From: an uncultured Eggerthella sp.
GTDB taxonomy: Bacteria; Actinomycetota; Coriobacteriia; Coriobacteriales; Eggerthellaceae
DNA: 64,000 nt
Assembly: GCA_958431815.1 (NCBI GenBank)
Contig: CAUASB010000011.1
Location: 5,383-69,382 of the forward strand
Reading direction: 5' to 3'
The notes beneath the pieces are model-generated. The model was given only the letters and a program-made list of their open reading frames with translations, was not told the DNA's origin and did no database searches. Below, piece by piece: positions 34,935 to 43,900 of the stretch. A program made the translations under genes and the position numbers. The first letter of the stretch is position 1. Each line of letters starts with the position of its first letter.

Positions 34935-36203
34935 CTATTCGCAGTAGGCCTGCGCGGTGATGGAACAGAAATCGCAGGCGCCGGCCGGGCACATGCCGAT
35001 GCAGCATCCGCAGGCGGTGCAGAGCTTGGGGTCGACTTCGGGAAGGTTCTCGTCTTCGTTGAAGGTGCGGGCGCCGGTGGGGCATGCATCGATGCAGGTG
35101 CGGCATCCGTTGCATTGTGCGGCATCGGTAATAGAGGCATAGCGCTCGATGCCTGCTGCGCGTTCGGGCATGGCTTGGGCTGCCTTCACCATCAGGCTCA
35201 GGCGCGGTGCGGGGCGTTTCGCCGGCGCAAGCGGTGTTCCGATAAGCGCTTCGCCGTTGATGCGGCCTTGTGCTCGCAGGCGTTCTTGCTGCTCATGGAA
35301 ATCGGACACGGTGCCGTCAATGCGTTTGCGGTGGGAACCGTCGGCGACGTCAAGACTTTCCTTGGCGATTTTGGCCAGCATGCCACGGCGGTCGGCTTCG
35401 TCGACGCTTGCCCAGGCTGCAAGAAGATACTCGCGTTCGGGCAGTTCGCTTACCCGCTCAATGGAGGCGCCCGTCCATTCTTGTGCTTCGTCAAGGGCGT
35501 GTGCGAAGAGGGCCGGCCCCATTGCGCCTGCCGTGGCGCAGCCTTGGCAGTACGATTCGTCGAGGTAGAGCTGCACGGAAACGCCACTTGCCAACAGCGC
35601 CGTCCAAAACTCCGGGGGAACAGCGGCAAGGCAGGGCAGCACGATTACATTGCTGCGAGGCGCCACCCCTTCGAAGAGGTGGTCGTTGCAGGTAAAGCAC
35701 ACGGCGCCTTCGTCTTGGGCCTCGCGGACCGAACGGGTGAACAAGTCTTCTAGGGTAATGCGGGTGAAGGCGAATGCGTCGCAGATGCCAGCGCACATTC
35801 CGCAGCGGGTGCAGAGCGCCTCGTCGATATGCGGGCCGCCTTCATCAAGGGAAATGGCACCGGTGGGGCACACCGACAGGCAGCGCGAGCAACCGGAACC
35901 GTGCGGGGCGGTGCACCACGATTTCAGGGCAACCACTTCTTCACGGGGGAAGGGGTTGGCGTAGGCGTCTTCCTCAGCTTCTTCGGATGCGCTTTCGGTC
36001 GCTTCATCTTCGGAAGCGCCTGGTGCCTGGCTGCGCTCGTGCGCTTCGGCGATGGCGTCAATCAGCTCCTCTTCGGAAAGCTTGGACACATCAATGCCCG
36101 ATGGCGGCGTGAACTCGCCTTCGGGCATAGCAAAGCCAGCGCTGCCGGCATCGGGTGCCTGCGCAGCGCTGGCCAAAGGGGTTTGTTCGCCCAGGTTAGG
36201 CAC
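34935..36203 (-). CDS. Polyferredoxin-like 4Fe-4S protein
   Basis: Protein of about 422 residues with at least four ferredoxin-type clusters. Two are N-terminal: C-x7-C-x2-C-x3-CP (CTAPHGSGCSRCLSVCP) and CTRCGMCAGIC. Two are C-terminal: CNGCRTCIDACP and CTACGCCIGMCP, followed by CDFC. The middle has CFTC, a hydrophobic strand NVIVLPCLAAVP and YCQGC, which suggests a further metal or redox site. An acidic Glu/Ala-rich linker covers about 45-85. The GTG at 36203 is preferred because GAGGT lies 5 bases upstream; an ATG at 36215 is the alternative. The start overlaps the end of gltX, so it is cotranscribed with it. The redox partner is unknown. Confidence 0.8.
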   Translation of the reverse strand: MPNLGEQTPLASAAQAPDAGSAGFAMPEGEFTPPSGIDVSKLSEEELIDAIAEAHERSQAPGASEDEATESASEEAEEDAYANPFPREEVVALKSWCTAPHGSGCSRCLSVCPTGAISLDEGGPHIDEALCTRCGMCAGICDAFAFTRITLEDLFTRSVREAQDEGAVCFTCNDHLFEGVAPRSNVIVLPCLAAVPPEFWTALLASGVSVQLYLDESYCQGCATAGAMGPALFAHALDEAQEWTGASIERVSELPEREYLLAAWASVDEADRRGMLAKIAKESLDVADGSHRKRIDGTVSDFHEQQERLRAQGRINGEALIGTPLAPAKRPAPRLSLMVKAAQAMPERAAGIERYASITDAAQCNGCRTCIDACPTGARTFNEDENLPEVDPKLCTACGCCIGMCPAGACDFCSITAQAYCE

Positions 36204-37692
36204 CGAATACCTCATGCAGGGTGTAGTCGATGCGGGCAACCACGTCGGCGCGGTTCATCAGTTCGATGGACTCGAACAGCGGTGGCGAAACCTGCGAGCC
36301 GGTAACGGCAACACGGATGGGCTGGAACACGAACTTTGCCTTCAAATCGAGCTTTTCGGTAAGCTCGCGGCACGCGTCTTGCAGCGGGTCGCAGGCCCAT
36401 TCGATGGATTCGTCGGCCAGGATGTCACGGACGGCATGGAGCACTTCGTCGGCACGGCAGCCTTCCTTGAGCAGGTTCTTCTTAACCGACTTTTCATCGA
36501 GGGTTACCTTGGGGCCGTCGAAGATGAAGGAAAGCTTCTCGGGTGCCTCGGTGAAGCGCTTCATGCGTTCGGCTACCAGCGGGTAGAGCTTTTCGAACCA
36601 ATCGTGCTTGGCGGCGATTTCCTCTTCAGTGGTAAGGCCCGCCTTGATAAGGAACGATGCGGTGGCATCAACCCAGGCAGCGGCGCCCATGTTCTTGATG
36701 TACTCGCCGTTCATCCAATCGAGCTTGGTTTCGTCGAGGATGGCGTCCTTGCGGGTGATGCGGTCAAGGCTGAACTCGCGGCACAGCACATCGCGCGGGA
36801 TGATGGTGGTTTCGCCGTCAAGGCTCCAGCCCAGAAGTGCCAGGAAGTTCACCAGCGTGTCGGGCAGGTAGCCCATTTCCTTGTACTGCTCTACCGAGGT
36901 TGCGTTGCGGCGCTTGGAGAGCTTGCGGCCGTCGGCACCCATGATCATGGAGAGGTGGGCGAATACCGGGATGTCGTAGCCCAGTGCCTCGTAGATCAGA
37001 ATCTGACGCGGCGTGTTGGAAAGGTGGTCGTCGCCGCGGATAACGTGGCTGATCTGCATGTTCGCATCATCGCACACTACAGCGAAGTTGTACGTGGGCG
37101 TGCCGTCGGTGCGTACCAGGATCATGTCGTCCATAACGTCGGCGGGGAAGGACATGTGTCCGTACACGGCATCGTCGAACTCGATGGGGCCGTGGTTTTC
37201 AGGCACCTTCAAGCGCCATACGTGGGGCTCGCCGGCTTCGATGCGCGCTTTGGCCTCTGCTGGGTCGATGTTACGGCACGTGCGGTCATAGCCGGAATAG
37301 CCGCCCTCGGTCTTTTCGGCTTCAGCGCGCTTGGCGGCGATTTCCTCCTGAGTGCAGAAGCAGGGGTATACTGCGCCCTTTTCCTTCAGCTTTTCAAGCG
37401 CGGCCTTGTACGTGTCAAAACGCTGGGTTTGCAGGTACGGGCCGAACTCGCCGCCAACCTCGGGGCCTTCGTCCCAGTCAAGGCCGAGCCACTTCATGGA
37501 ACGCAGGATAACCTGCTTGTTTTCTTCCGTGGAACGCTCAGGGTCGGTGTCCTCGATGCGGAGGATGAAGGTGCCGCCCATGGCGCGGGCAAACGCCCAG
37601 TTATAGATAGCAGTGCGTGCGCCGCCGATGTGAAGCTCGCCAGTGGGCGAGGGGGCGAAGCGAACGCGAACAGGCTTGGACTGGTCTGTCAT
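36196..37692 (-). CDS. gltX: Glutamyl-tRNA synthetase
   Basis: Class I synthetase of 498 residues. The HIGH-type motif is PSPTGELHIGGARTA near the N-terminus and the KMSKS-type motif is KLSKRRNATSV. The C-terminal helical anticodon-binding domain ends in ARIDYTLHEVFGA. Two ATG codons 9 bases apart could start it. The inner one at 37692 has proper spacing to AAAGGA; the outer one at 37701 is almost touching that site. It is cotranscribed with the polyferredoxin gene, which overlaps its last codons. No second glutamyl synthetase or GatCAB is seen nearby. Confidence 0.95.
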   Translation of the reverse strand: MTDQSKPVRVRFAPSPTGELHIGGARTAIYNWAFARAMGGTFILRIEDTDPERSTEENKQVILRSMKWLGLDWDEGPEVGGEFGPYLQTQRFDTYKAALEKLKEKGAVYPCFCTQEEIAAKRAEAEKTEGGYSGYDRTCRNIDPAEAKARIEAGEPHVWRLKVPENHGPIEFDDAVYGHMSFPADVMDDMILVRTDGTPTYNFAVVCDDANMQISHVIRGDDHLSNTPRQILIYEALGYDIPVFAHLSMIMGADGRKLSKRRNATSVEQYKEMGYLPDTLVNFLALLGWSLDGETTIIPRDVLCREFSLDRITRKDAILDETKLDWMNGEYIKNMGAAAWVDATASFLIKAGLTTEEEIAAKHDWFEKLYPLVAERMKRFTEAPEKLSFIFDGPKVTLDEKSVKKNLLKEGCRADEVLHAVRDILADESIEWACDPLQDACRELTEKLDLKAKFVFQPIRVAVTGSQVSPPLFESIELMNRADVVARIDYTLHEVFGA

Positions 37693-37973
37693 GAAGCTCA
37701 TTTCCTTTCAGGTCGTACGGTCTAAATGATATACGAATCTGTGCTGGGTCGTTAAGGGTTGCCGCCTGTTTTTTGATTTGGGATTGTCTGCGCTTTGGCC
37801 TCGCTGCGGTAGGTCCTTGGGGTGCGGGGTGGGTAGGCGAGAGCACTCGGCGTTTCAAATTTAATTCTTTAATGAATTGAACGACGGAATGCAGCGCATA
37901 GTGAGCGTAGCGAACGGTAGCGGAATGGGTGGCTCGACTATCCACCCCGCACCCCAGGGGCCGGACAACCGAG

Positions 37974-39377
37974 CTACTTCCTCTTCGGCTTCTTCGGGTT
38001 CGGCTTCAACGGAGCGGAGGGGAAGGCGGCCTGAGCCAGCTGGGCGATGATCTCGGCGTTCTTTTCGCTGGTTTCAAGCGACGAATCGAACGACAAGTGG
38101 TAGGCGTCCGCTTCGCCCCAGGTAGTGCCCGTGAAATGCTTGCAGTGCTCGGCGCGTTCGGCGTCGATGCGCTCTATCATGGCGTCTGCCTTCATATGAT
38201 CGACGTTTTCACGTTCCATGACGCGGGCTATGCGGGGTACCAGCGGCGCATGGATGAACACGTTGAACGTGCAGGGGCGCTCTTTCAAGATGGCGTTCGC
38301 GCAACGGCCCACGATAACGCAGCTGCCCTGGTCGGCAAGCTTAGTGATGGTGTGTGCTTGAGCGAGCCACAAATCGTCAAGCTGGTTGGGCTCCATGCCA
38401 ATGCGCTGGTAGTTCTGCATGTACAGGTTGTACAGGACACCGCCGCGCACTTCCTGTTCGTGGGCGCGTACGTAGGCTGGGGTGAGGCCCGCTTCCTTGG
38501 CGGTAAGCTCGATAAGCGTTTCGTCGAATACGGGGATGCCCAGCTTCTTGCCCAACGCCTGGCCGATTTCGCGGCCGCCTGAGCCGAACTCACGTGAAAT
38601 GGTGATGATAAGCGGGGTGGTTTCTCCTTGCTCGTGGGCAGGTTCTGCGGCCTCTTCGGGCGATGCCATGGTTGCTGCGGTGAGGGTGATGTGCCCGCGG
38701 ATGGGGCAGAAATGCTCAAAATGGGGCAGTAGCTTGTTGAACAGCCCCACGATGCTGCCCACGGCAAGCGCTGCCAGGATGGTGCCTTCGCGCACGCCGT
38801 AGAGCCCGCCCGAGAAAGCAAGCGACACAACAGCGGCAACGGCAACGTTGGTGCAGTCGAAGGCAACCTTCACCTTGGGGAATGCGATATGCGTAACGCG
38901 CGATATGGCAAGGTTGATGCCTTCGCCGGGCAGGGTAAGAAAGCTTGCCTTTACCTGCAGGAACACGCCGAAGGCCGTCATGAAGCACCCGATAACGCTC
39001 CACATAACCTGCAGGGCGTAGTTTTCCATGGGAATAAGCTCGCAGAACGGCACGAACACGTCGATGAGCGCCGAGAACACGAACACGTAGGGAATCTGCA
39101 GCAGCTGCACCGGGTTGAAGTCGCGGCGAAGAAGCGCAATCTGGATCAGCACGAACAGCACGTTCATGATGAACGTCCACGTGCCGATGGTTAAGGGCGT
39201 GAGGTAGGAAAGCGTGGCAGGAAAGCATGATACCGGTGAAGTGCCCAAGCCGGTTGCGCGGGTAAGGGCAACCGAAGCCGAGACAATTGCAACGCCGGCG
39301 AGCATAACAACAAGCCTCAGCACGACGTTAGGCACGTTTCTATCGAAAAACGAATGCCAGCCTTGGGTGAACCTCAC
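37974..39377 (-). CDS. YczE/YitT-like membrane protein fused to cytidylate-kinase-like domain (copy A)
   Basis: Protein of 467 residues with two parts. Residues 1-235 are five or six membrane helices with the pattern ATGLGTSPVSCFPATLSYL and LTIGTWTFIMNVLFV, seen in YczE/YitT-type membrane proteins. After an acidic Ala/Glu-rich linker (about 240-258) comes a soluble domain of the cytidylate-kinase-like family: ITISREFGSGGREIGQALG as P-loop-like motif, GSCVIVGRCANAIL and a C-terminal helical region ending in a basic tail. The GTG start at 39377 follows a strong GGAAGGAG site. A paralogue with the same two-part layout lies 133 bases upstream. The role is unknown; a kinase tied to a membrane transport or sensing domain is a fair guess. 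Confidence 0.75.
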   Translation of the reverse strand: MRFTQGWHSFFDRNVPNVVLRLVVMLAGVAIVSASVALTRATGLGTSPVSCFPATLSYLTPLTIGTWTFIMNVLFVLIQIALLRRDFNPVQLLQIPYVFVFSALIDVFVPFCELIPMENYALQVMWSVIGCFMTAFGVFLQVKASFLTLPGEGINLAISRVTHIAFPKVKVAFDCTNVAVAAVVSLAFSGGLYGVREGTILAALAVGSIVGLFNKLLPHFEHFCPIRGHITLTAATMASPEEAAEPAHEQGETTPLIITISREFGSGGREIGQALGKKLGIPVFDETLIELTAKEAGLTPAYVRAHEQEVRGGVLYNLYMQNYQRIGMEPNQLDDLWLAQAHTITKLADQGSCVIVGRCANAILKERPCTFNVFIHAPLVPRIARVMERENVDHMKADAMIERIDAERAEHCKHFTGTTWGEADAYHLSFDSSLETSEKNAEIIAQLAQAAFPSAPLKPNPKKPKRK

Positions 39378-39510
39378 GGGACTCCTTCCACGCAAAACGG
39401 CCCGCGTATGCGGGCCTGAACTCTATCTTCGGGGTAGCGGAATAATGCTAAACCTCGAAGATAGAGGAAATGTGGTGATATTCATGTTTCTTATAAGTGC
39501 AGTTCGCCGG

Positions 39511-40911
39511 CTAGTTCCTTGCAGGCTTTTTCGGGCAGGGGGCAAGCGGCGCTTGTGGGAAGGCGCCGCGTGCCAAATCGGCGATGAGTGCGGCGGTTTC
39601 TTCGGGCTTTTCCAAGGAGGAATCGATAATCAGGTGATGTGTTTCCGCTGAATCCCAGGCGGTGTTCACGAAGCGCAGGCTGTGCTCAGCGCGTTCGCGG
39701 TCGATCGACTCGATGCGCGCCTTTGCCTCGGCTTCGCCCAGCCCGTCTCGCTTCGTCACGCGGGCAATGCGCGCATCAAGCGGTGCATGGATGAAGGCGG
39801 TGAGCACGTTCTTGCGGCCTTTCAGGATGGCCCCGGCACAGCGGCCCACGATAACGCAGGAGCCAACGTTTGCCAGTTTGGTGATGGCGCGCGCCTGCGC
39901 CAACCACATTTCGTCCATCTGCTCTGGCTCGGCGCCGACGCTGCGGTAGTTCTGCATGTACAGGTTGTACATCAGGCCGCGGCGCACCTCCTGCTCATGC
40001 TGCTTCACATAGGAGGGCGGAAAGCCCGATTCCTGCGCGGTGAGGTCGATGAGTGTGTGGTCGAACACGGGAATGCCCAATTGCTTGCCTACCAACGTGC
40101 CGATTTCGCGGCCGCCCGAGCCGTACTGGCGCTCGATGGCAACGATCAGCGGCGGTTCGCCTTCGTTCTTCGGTGCGCTTGGCTGCTCGTCGTTTGCCAT
40201 GGGCACGTTGATGACGAAGCTGATGTGGCCCTCGATCGGGCAGAACCTGTCGAAGTGGGGCATGAGTTTGCCGTACAGCCCCACGATGGTGCCGGCGGCA
40301 AGCGCGGTGATGATGGTGCCCTCGCGCACGCCCTGCAGGTAGCCCAGCCCCGCAAATGAGATGATCACCGAAACGATAACCATGGAACTGTCGAAGACGA
40401 TCTTGCATTTAGGGAAGGGCTTCTTCGCGGTTCTGGCGATAGCCAGTACAATGCCTTCGCCAGGAAGGGTAACGAAGCTTGCTTTCACCTGCAAAAACAC
40501 GCCCATGGCAAGAAGGAAGCACCCCAGGATGTTCCAGCCCAGCCTTTCGGGATATAGATCCATGGGCAGCGCTTCGCAGAAGGGGAGCAGCTGGTCGATG
40601 ATCTTCGAGAACACGAACGTGAAGGGAATCTGCAGCAGTTGCACGGGGTTGAACTCGCGGCGCAGCAAGATGATCTGAACAGCCAAAAAGCCCATGTTCA
40701 TGAGGAACGTGATGGTGCCAAGAGTCAACGGCGTGATGTACGAAAGCGTTGCCGGGATGCACGAGATGGGCGAGTTGCCAAGCCCGGTGGTTCGCATGAG
40801 CGCAATGGACATTGCCATGGAAAGGAAACCGCCGAACAGCACCACCAGGCGCAGAATCACGTTGGGGATGGTTCTGTTGAAGAAGGCGAACCAGCGATCG
40901 GACGGGCTCAT
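39511..40911 (-). CDS. YczE/YitT-like membrane protein fused to cytidylate-kinase-like domain (copy B)
   Basis: Protein of 466 residues with the same layout as the gene at 37974-39377. The membrane part contains TTGLGNSPISCIPATLSYI and LPGEGIVLAIARTAKK. The kinase-like part has VAIERQYGSGGREIGTLVG, SYVKQHEQEVRRGLMYNLYM and GSCVIVGRCAGAIL. The two proteins align end to end by eye, so they arose by tandem duplication. The ATG at 40911 has AAAGGA at normal spacing; the frame upstream of it overlaps the divergent YqeY gene and is not used. The two copies are probably cotranscribed. Confidence 0.75.
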   Translation of the reverse strand: MSPSDRWFAFFNRTIPNVILRLVVLFGGFLSMAMSIALMRTTGLGNSPISCIPATLSYITPLTLGTITFLMNMGFLAVQIILLRREFNPVQLLQIPFTFVFSKIIDQLLPFCEALPMDLYPERLGWNILGCFLLAMGVFLQVKASFVTLPGEGIVLAIARTAKKPFPKCKIVFDSSMVIVSVIISFAGLGYLQGVREGTIITALAAGTIVGLYGKLMPHFDRFCPIEGHISFVINVPMANDEQPSAPKNEGEPPLIVAIERQYGSGGREIGTLVGKQLGIPVFDHTLIDLTAQESGFPPSYVKQHEQEVRRGLMYNLYMQNYRSVGAEPEQMDEMWLAQARAITKLANVGSCVIVGRCAGAILKGRKNVLTAFIHAPLDARIARVTKRDGLGEAEAKARIESIDRERAEHSLRFVNTAWDSAETHHLIIDSSLEKPEETAALIADLARGAFPQAPLAPCPKKPARN

Positions 40912-41043
40912 GATAGTTCCTTTCGGGATGCATTGCGTTTGGTAATACCCGAGATTGTACTCCTGCATGCCGTGTGGCTTTGTCATTTGCCGGCACATCT
41001 TGCACCGCGCGTATAATGTGGTTGATTCAATGAGGAGGAACAC

Positions 41044-41487
41044 ATGACTTATCAGGAACTGCGCGACGAGATCAAGGCTGCTATGAAGGCAAAGGACAAG
41101 CCCCGTCTGGCTATCCTTCGCCAGGTTCTGGGTGAAATCAAGAACATCGAAGTGAACGAGCGCCGCGAAATCACGGATGCCGACGTCGATGCCATGCTGA
41201 AGCGCACCATCAAGCAGGCAAAGGAAACGCTCGACGCTTCCATCAAGGCGGGCAACGACCAGGAGCGCACTGACACGCTTACCGAGCAGGTGAACATCCT
41301 GGAAGAGTATTTGCCCAAGCAGGTTTCCGGCGAAGAGCTTATGGCCCTGATCGACGAGGTCTTGGCCGAGACTGGTGCTACCGCCAAGAAGGAAATGGGT
41401 CGCGTTATGGGCGCCCTTACTCAGAAGACGGGCGGCAACTTCGACAAGGCAGCAGCTGCCAAGGAACTGCAGGGCCGCTTGGCCTAG
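41044..41487 (+). CDS. GatB/YqeY-domain protein
   Basis: Protein of 147 residues covering the complete YqeY family. It has the helical N-terminus MTYQELRDEIKAAMKAKDKPRLAIL, the block ILEEYLPKQVSGEEL, and the C-terminal tRNA-interacting helical domain (MGRVMGALTQKTGG). Its cellular role is not well defined; the domain is shared with GatB of the amidotransferase. The ATG follows GAGGAGGAA. It is divergent from the kinase-fusion genes and has its own terminator. Confidence 0.92.
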   Translation: MTYQELRDEIKAAMKAKDKPRLAILRQVLGEIKNIEVNERREITDADVDAMLKRTIKQAKETLDASIKAGNDQERTDTLTEQVNILEEYLPKQVSGEELMALIDEVLAETGATAKKEMGRVMGALTQKTGGNFDKAAAAKELQGRLA

Positions 41488-41548
41488 CCGGCCTCTGGGT
41501 GCGTTGCGTTTGCGAAGCGCATCTGAGTAAATCGAAGCTGTAAAAGCA

Positions 41549-41588
41549 ACGGGCCCCGATTGGGTATGCCAATCGGGGCCCGTTTTTT
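41549..41588 (+). terminator. Terminator of the YqeY gene
   Basis: AACGGGCCCCGATTGG pairs with CCAATCGGGGCCCGTT around GTATG, followed by TTTT. It may also act for the convergent gene at 41607. Confidence 0.95.
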
Positions 41589-41606
41589 GCCTGTGCTTGA
41601 TTCTGC

Positions 41607-42377
41607 TTAGTGCGCGATGATTTTCCCCGCTAAGCCGCAGATAGCAGCACAAGCCAGGCTGCAGATAACCCACAGGCCGGCCATAGCCGCCCAGAACGCT
41701 TCAGGGAACAGCTGTATCAGAAGCGAGCTGGCGCTAAACGTCCAGTTGCCCTGCGCGAAGAGCATCTGATGCATCCAGGTGAACAGTCCGTTGAAATCGA
41801 TTACCGCCCACGCTGCCAGGGCAAGCAAGGCGGCGGCAACCAGGGTGGCGCCCAGTTTAAGCGCACGCCCCACGCCCTTGCGGCCGGCGATGATGCCCAG
41901 CGCAACAAGCCCCACTACGGTGAAGCCGCCTACGACTCCTACCGAGATGCGCCCTGTGGTGAAGATGGGCGTACAATCCTGCAAGTGCGAAAGCGCGTTT
42001 TGCGGCAATGTGTAGCGATCGGAAAGGGCGCCCGCCATTGACGTTGCCTTTCCCTGGTTGGCGGCGATATCGAGTCCATTGGCCGCAAACGCCTGGGCAA
42101 GCTCGGGGTTCGAGTCTTCCAGCGCCTGCAGGATGGCATCGGTCAGCTCGTCTGTTGATGCACCGTCTACCGAAAAGGCGCGCGTTGCCTCGGCGATGTT
42201 CGCCATGTCCTGCTCGGGGAACACCGAGTTGCCCCAACCCGAGAACGTGCCGCCTACGGCAGCCGTTGCCTGCGGAGTGGTGCAGGCAACGAACCCCAGA
42301 CCGAACAGGGTGTAGGCCAGTGCGATGCTGGTTGCCAACGTTACGACGATGCTCAAGGCCTTTCGTGCGAAACTCAC
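41607..42377 (-). CDS. DUF1461 (TIGR01906-type) integral membrane protein
   Basis: Protein of 256 residues. It has an N-terminal membrane helix or signal anchor (VVTLATSIALAYTLFGLGF), an exported region of about 100 residues, then three more helices. The C-terminal block FTWMHQMLFAQGNWTF followed by LIQLFPEAFW is the family signature. The function of the family is unknown. A GTG start 4 bases after the stop of the ATP-grasp gene indicates one transcript with it. Confidence 0.75.
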   Translation of the reverse strand: MSFARKALSIVVTLATSIALAYTLFGLGFVACTTPQATAAVGGTFSGWGNSVFPEQDMANIAEATRAFSVDGASTDELTDAILQALEDSNPELAQAFAANGLDIAANQGKATSMAGALSDRYTLPQNALSHLQDCTPIFTTGRISVGVVGGFTVVGLVALGIIAGRKGVGRALKLGATLVAAALLALAAWAVIDFNGLFTWMHQMLFAQGNWTFSASSLLIQLFPEAFWAAMAGLWVICSLACAAICGLAGKIIAH

Positions 42378-42381
42378 AGCA

Positions 42382-43749
42382 CTAGCCCCTTACACGGATG
42401 GTGGCAGCGGTGATGCCCTTCAGATCCTTGCTGATGGTGGGGTAAGGTCCCAAGCGCGAGAAAATGCCCTGGAAGTGACCGTTGTACAAGTACAGGCCGC
42501 TGAGGTTGTTGTACCAGGCGCCGGTGCGGTCCACTTCGCTATCGGCAAGGTTCTCGATGTTCTCATCGGGCGGCAGGGTGTACGTCTTGTAGGGCGTGAG
42601 GTAAGTCTGCGCGATAAACGGTGCGCCCGAGGCGCCGTTGGCGAAGCGCTCGATCAGCGCCTCCCATTCTTCCTGCGTGCAGGAAACGCCGGCGTACACA
42701 TCTTTGGCGCCGTAGTTGTCGGTAGGCTTGATGATCCAGGCATTCTTGTTGCCGCGCACTTCGTCAAGGTCGATTTCCTTTTCGTCCAGGAACAGGGTGC
42801 GGGGCACATGGCGTTCCACGAACTCGTTTTCCTCGGGCGTGAGGATGGCCTTGGTCTTGGGCTGGCGCAGCACTTCGAAGATCTGCTTGTCGTGCACCAG
42901 ATGGCCGGCAAAGCTGCCGATCAGGGCCACCGCTTCATGACGCACCGCTTCGATAAGGTCTTGCGACTCGTCCCAGTGGTCGAGCACGTCGTTTGTCACG
43001 CTGCGGCGCCAGATGGCGTGCACGGGAAGGCCGTCGGCATCGTAGAGCGCGCTGCCGTCGAACTTCAGGTCGCGCACGTCGCACACCACACACTCGTAGC
43101 CGTAGCGGGCGAAGTAGGAGGCGAACACCTTGAACTCGTCAACCACGCCGCATTCCAGGTAGTCGCAGATGGCAAAGCGCGCACCCGGCACGAAATGCTT
43201 CGAATGCTCGAAAATGCCGATGAACTCGCGCACCCAGGAATCGAACAGCTCGCATGCCTCAAGCGGGTGCTTCTGGGAAAAGCGCTTGAATGTTTCGGTG
43301 GTGTCGATGCTGTTGGTGATCTCGCGGTTCTCGTTCATGCCGGCAGACCCGTCGCCGTTGAACTCGCAGAACCCGCAGCTCAGGTCGTCTTCGTTCAGGA
43401 ACACGTCGATGCGGGCGAACGGCAGGGGGTCGGCGTAGCCGCGGGGCAGCAGCACCAGTTCCTTCAGGCGCTCGTCGAAGGTGAACACGTCGCGATATTC
43501 GGGCGTGGCGCGATAGTGCTCGATAACCTTGCACAGAATGCGATGGCAGGTTTCAGCGATGGTGCGCAGCGTTTCCCAGCTTTCGTCGTTGTACAGGCGG
43601 GGGATAAACGAAGAGGCAACCACTTTCTCGTGCACGATGGCGGTCGAGTTCTTCATGTATTCATAGGCGCTGCGACGGCCGGCGATGTCGCCGCCGAGCT
43701 CTTCGGCGCAGGCAAAGTACTCTTCGGTCAGCTCTGCATTGCTTTTCAT
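42382..43749 (-). CDS. Glutathionylspermidine-synthase-like ATP-grasp enzyme
   Basis: Protein of 455 residues related to the glutathionylspermidine synthase/ATP-grasp ligase group. Visible blocks are FCEFNGDGSAGMNENREI (about 115-132), a Lys in WIIKPTDNYGAKDVY consistent with ATP-grasp nucleotide binding, and PFIAQTYLTPYKTYTLP near the C-terminus. Such enzymes join a carboxylate to an amine with ATP; the true substrates here are not shown, and glutathionylspermidine itself is unlikely in this lineage. The ATG at 43749 (MKSNAELTEEYF) follows AAAGGAAG; longer starts lack support. It forms an operon with the DUF1461 gene. Confidence 0.75.
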   Translation of the reverse strand: MKSNAELTEEYFACAEELGGDIAGRRSAYEYMKNSTAIVHEKVVASSFIPRLYNDESWETLRTIAETCHRILCKVIEHYRATPEYRDVFTFDERLKELVLLPRGYADPLPFARIDVFLNEDDLSCGFCEFNGDGSAGMNENREITNSIDTTETFKRFSQKHPLEACELFDSWVREFIGIFEHSKHFVPGARFAICDYLECGVVDEFKVFASYFARYGYECVVCDVRDLKFDGSALYDADGLPVHAIWRRSVTNDVLDHWDESQDLIEAVRHEAVALIGSFAGHLVHDKQIFEVLRQPKTKAILTPEENEFVERHVPRTLFLDEKEIDLDEVRGNKNAWIIKPTDNYGAKDVYAGVSCTQEEWEALIERFANGASGAPFIAQTYLTPYKTYTLPPDENIENLADSEVDRTGAWYNNLSGLYLYNGHFQGIFSRLGPYPTISKDLKGITAATIRVRG

Positions 43750-43900
43750 GGAGCTTCCTTTCGCATAGGTTTCAGCGAAAGTGTACCTGTTAGCGGTGCA
43801 AGCTGTGTTTCCCTGCAGGAAAAATGCGGGAATGGCATCCTGAAAAAAGAAGCGCCCCTGTTGTGCGGAGGGGCGCCAGAGGAAATGAATCGGAATGCCG

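Noticed and set aside
36052..37725. A 557-codon plus-strand frame opposite gltX
   Set aside because: Antisense shadow of a well-supported synthetase gene.
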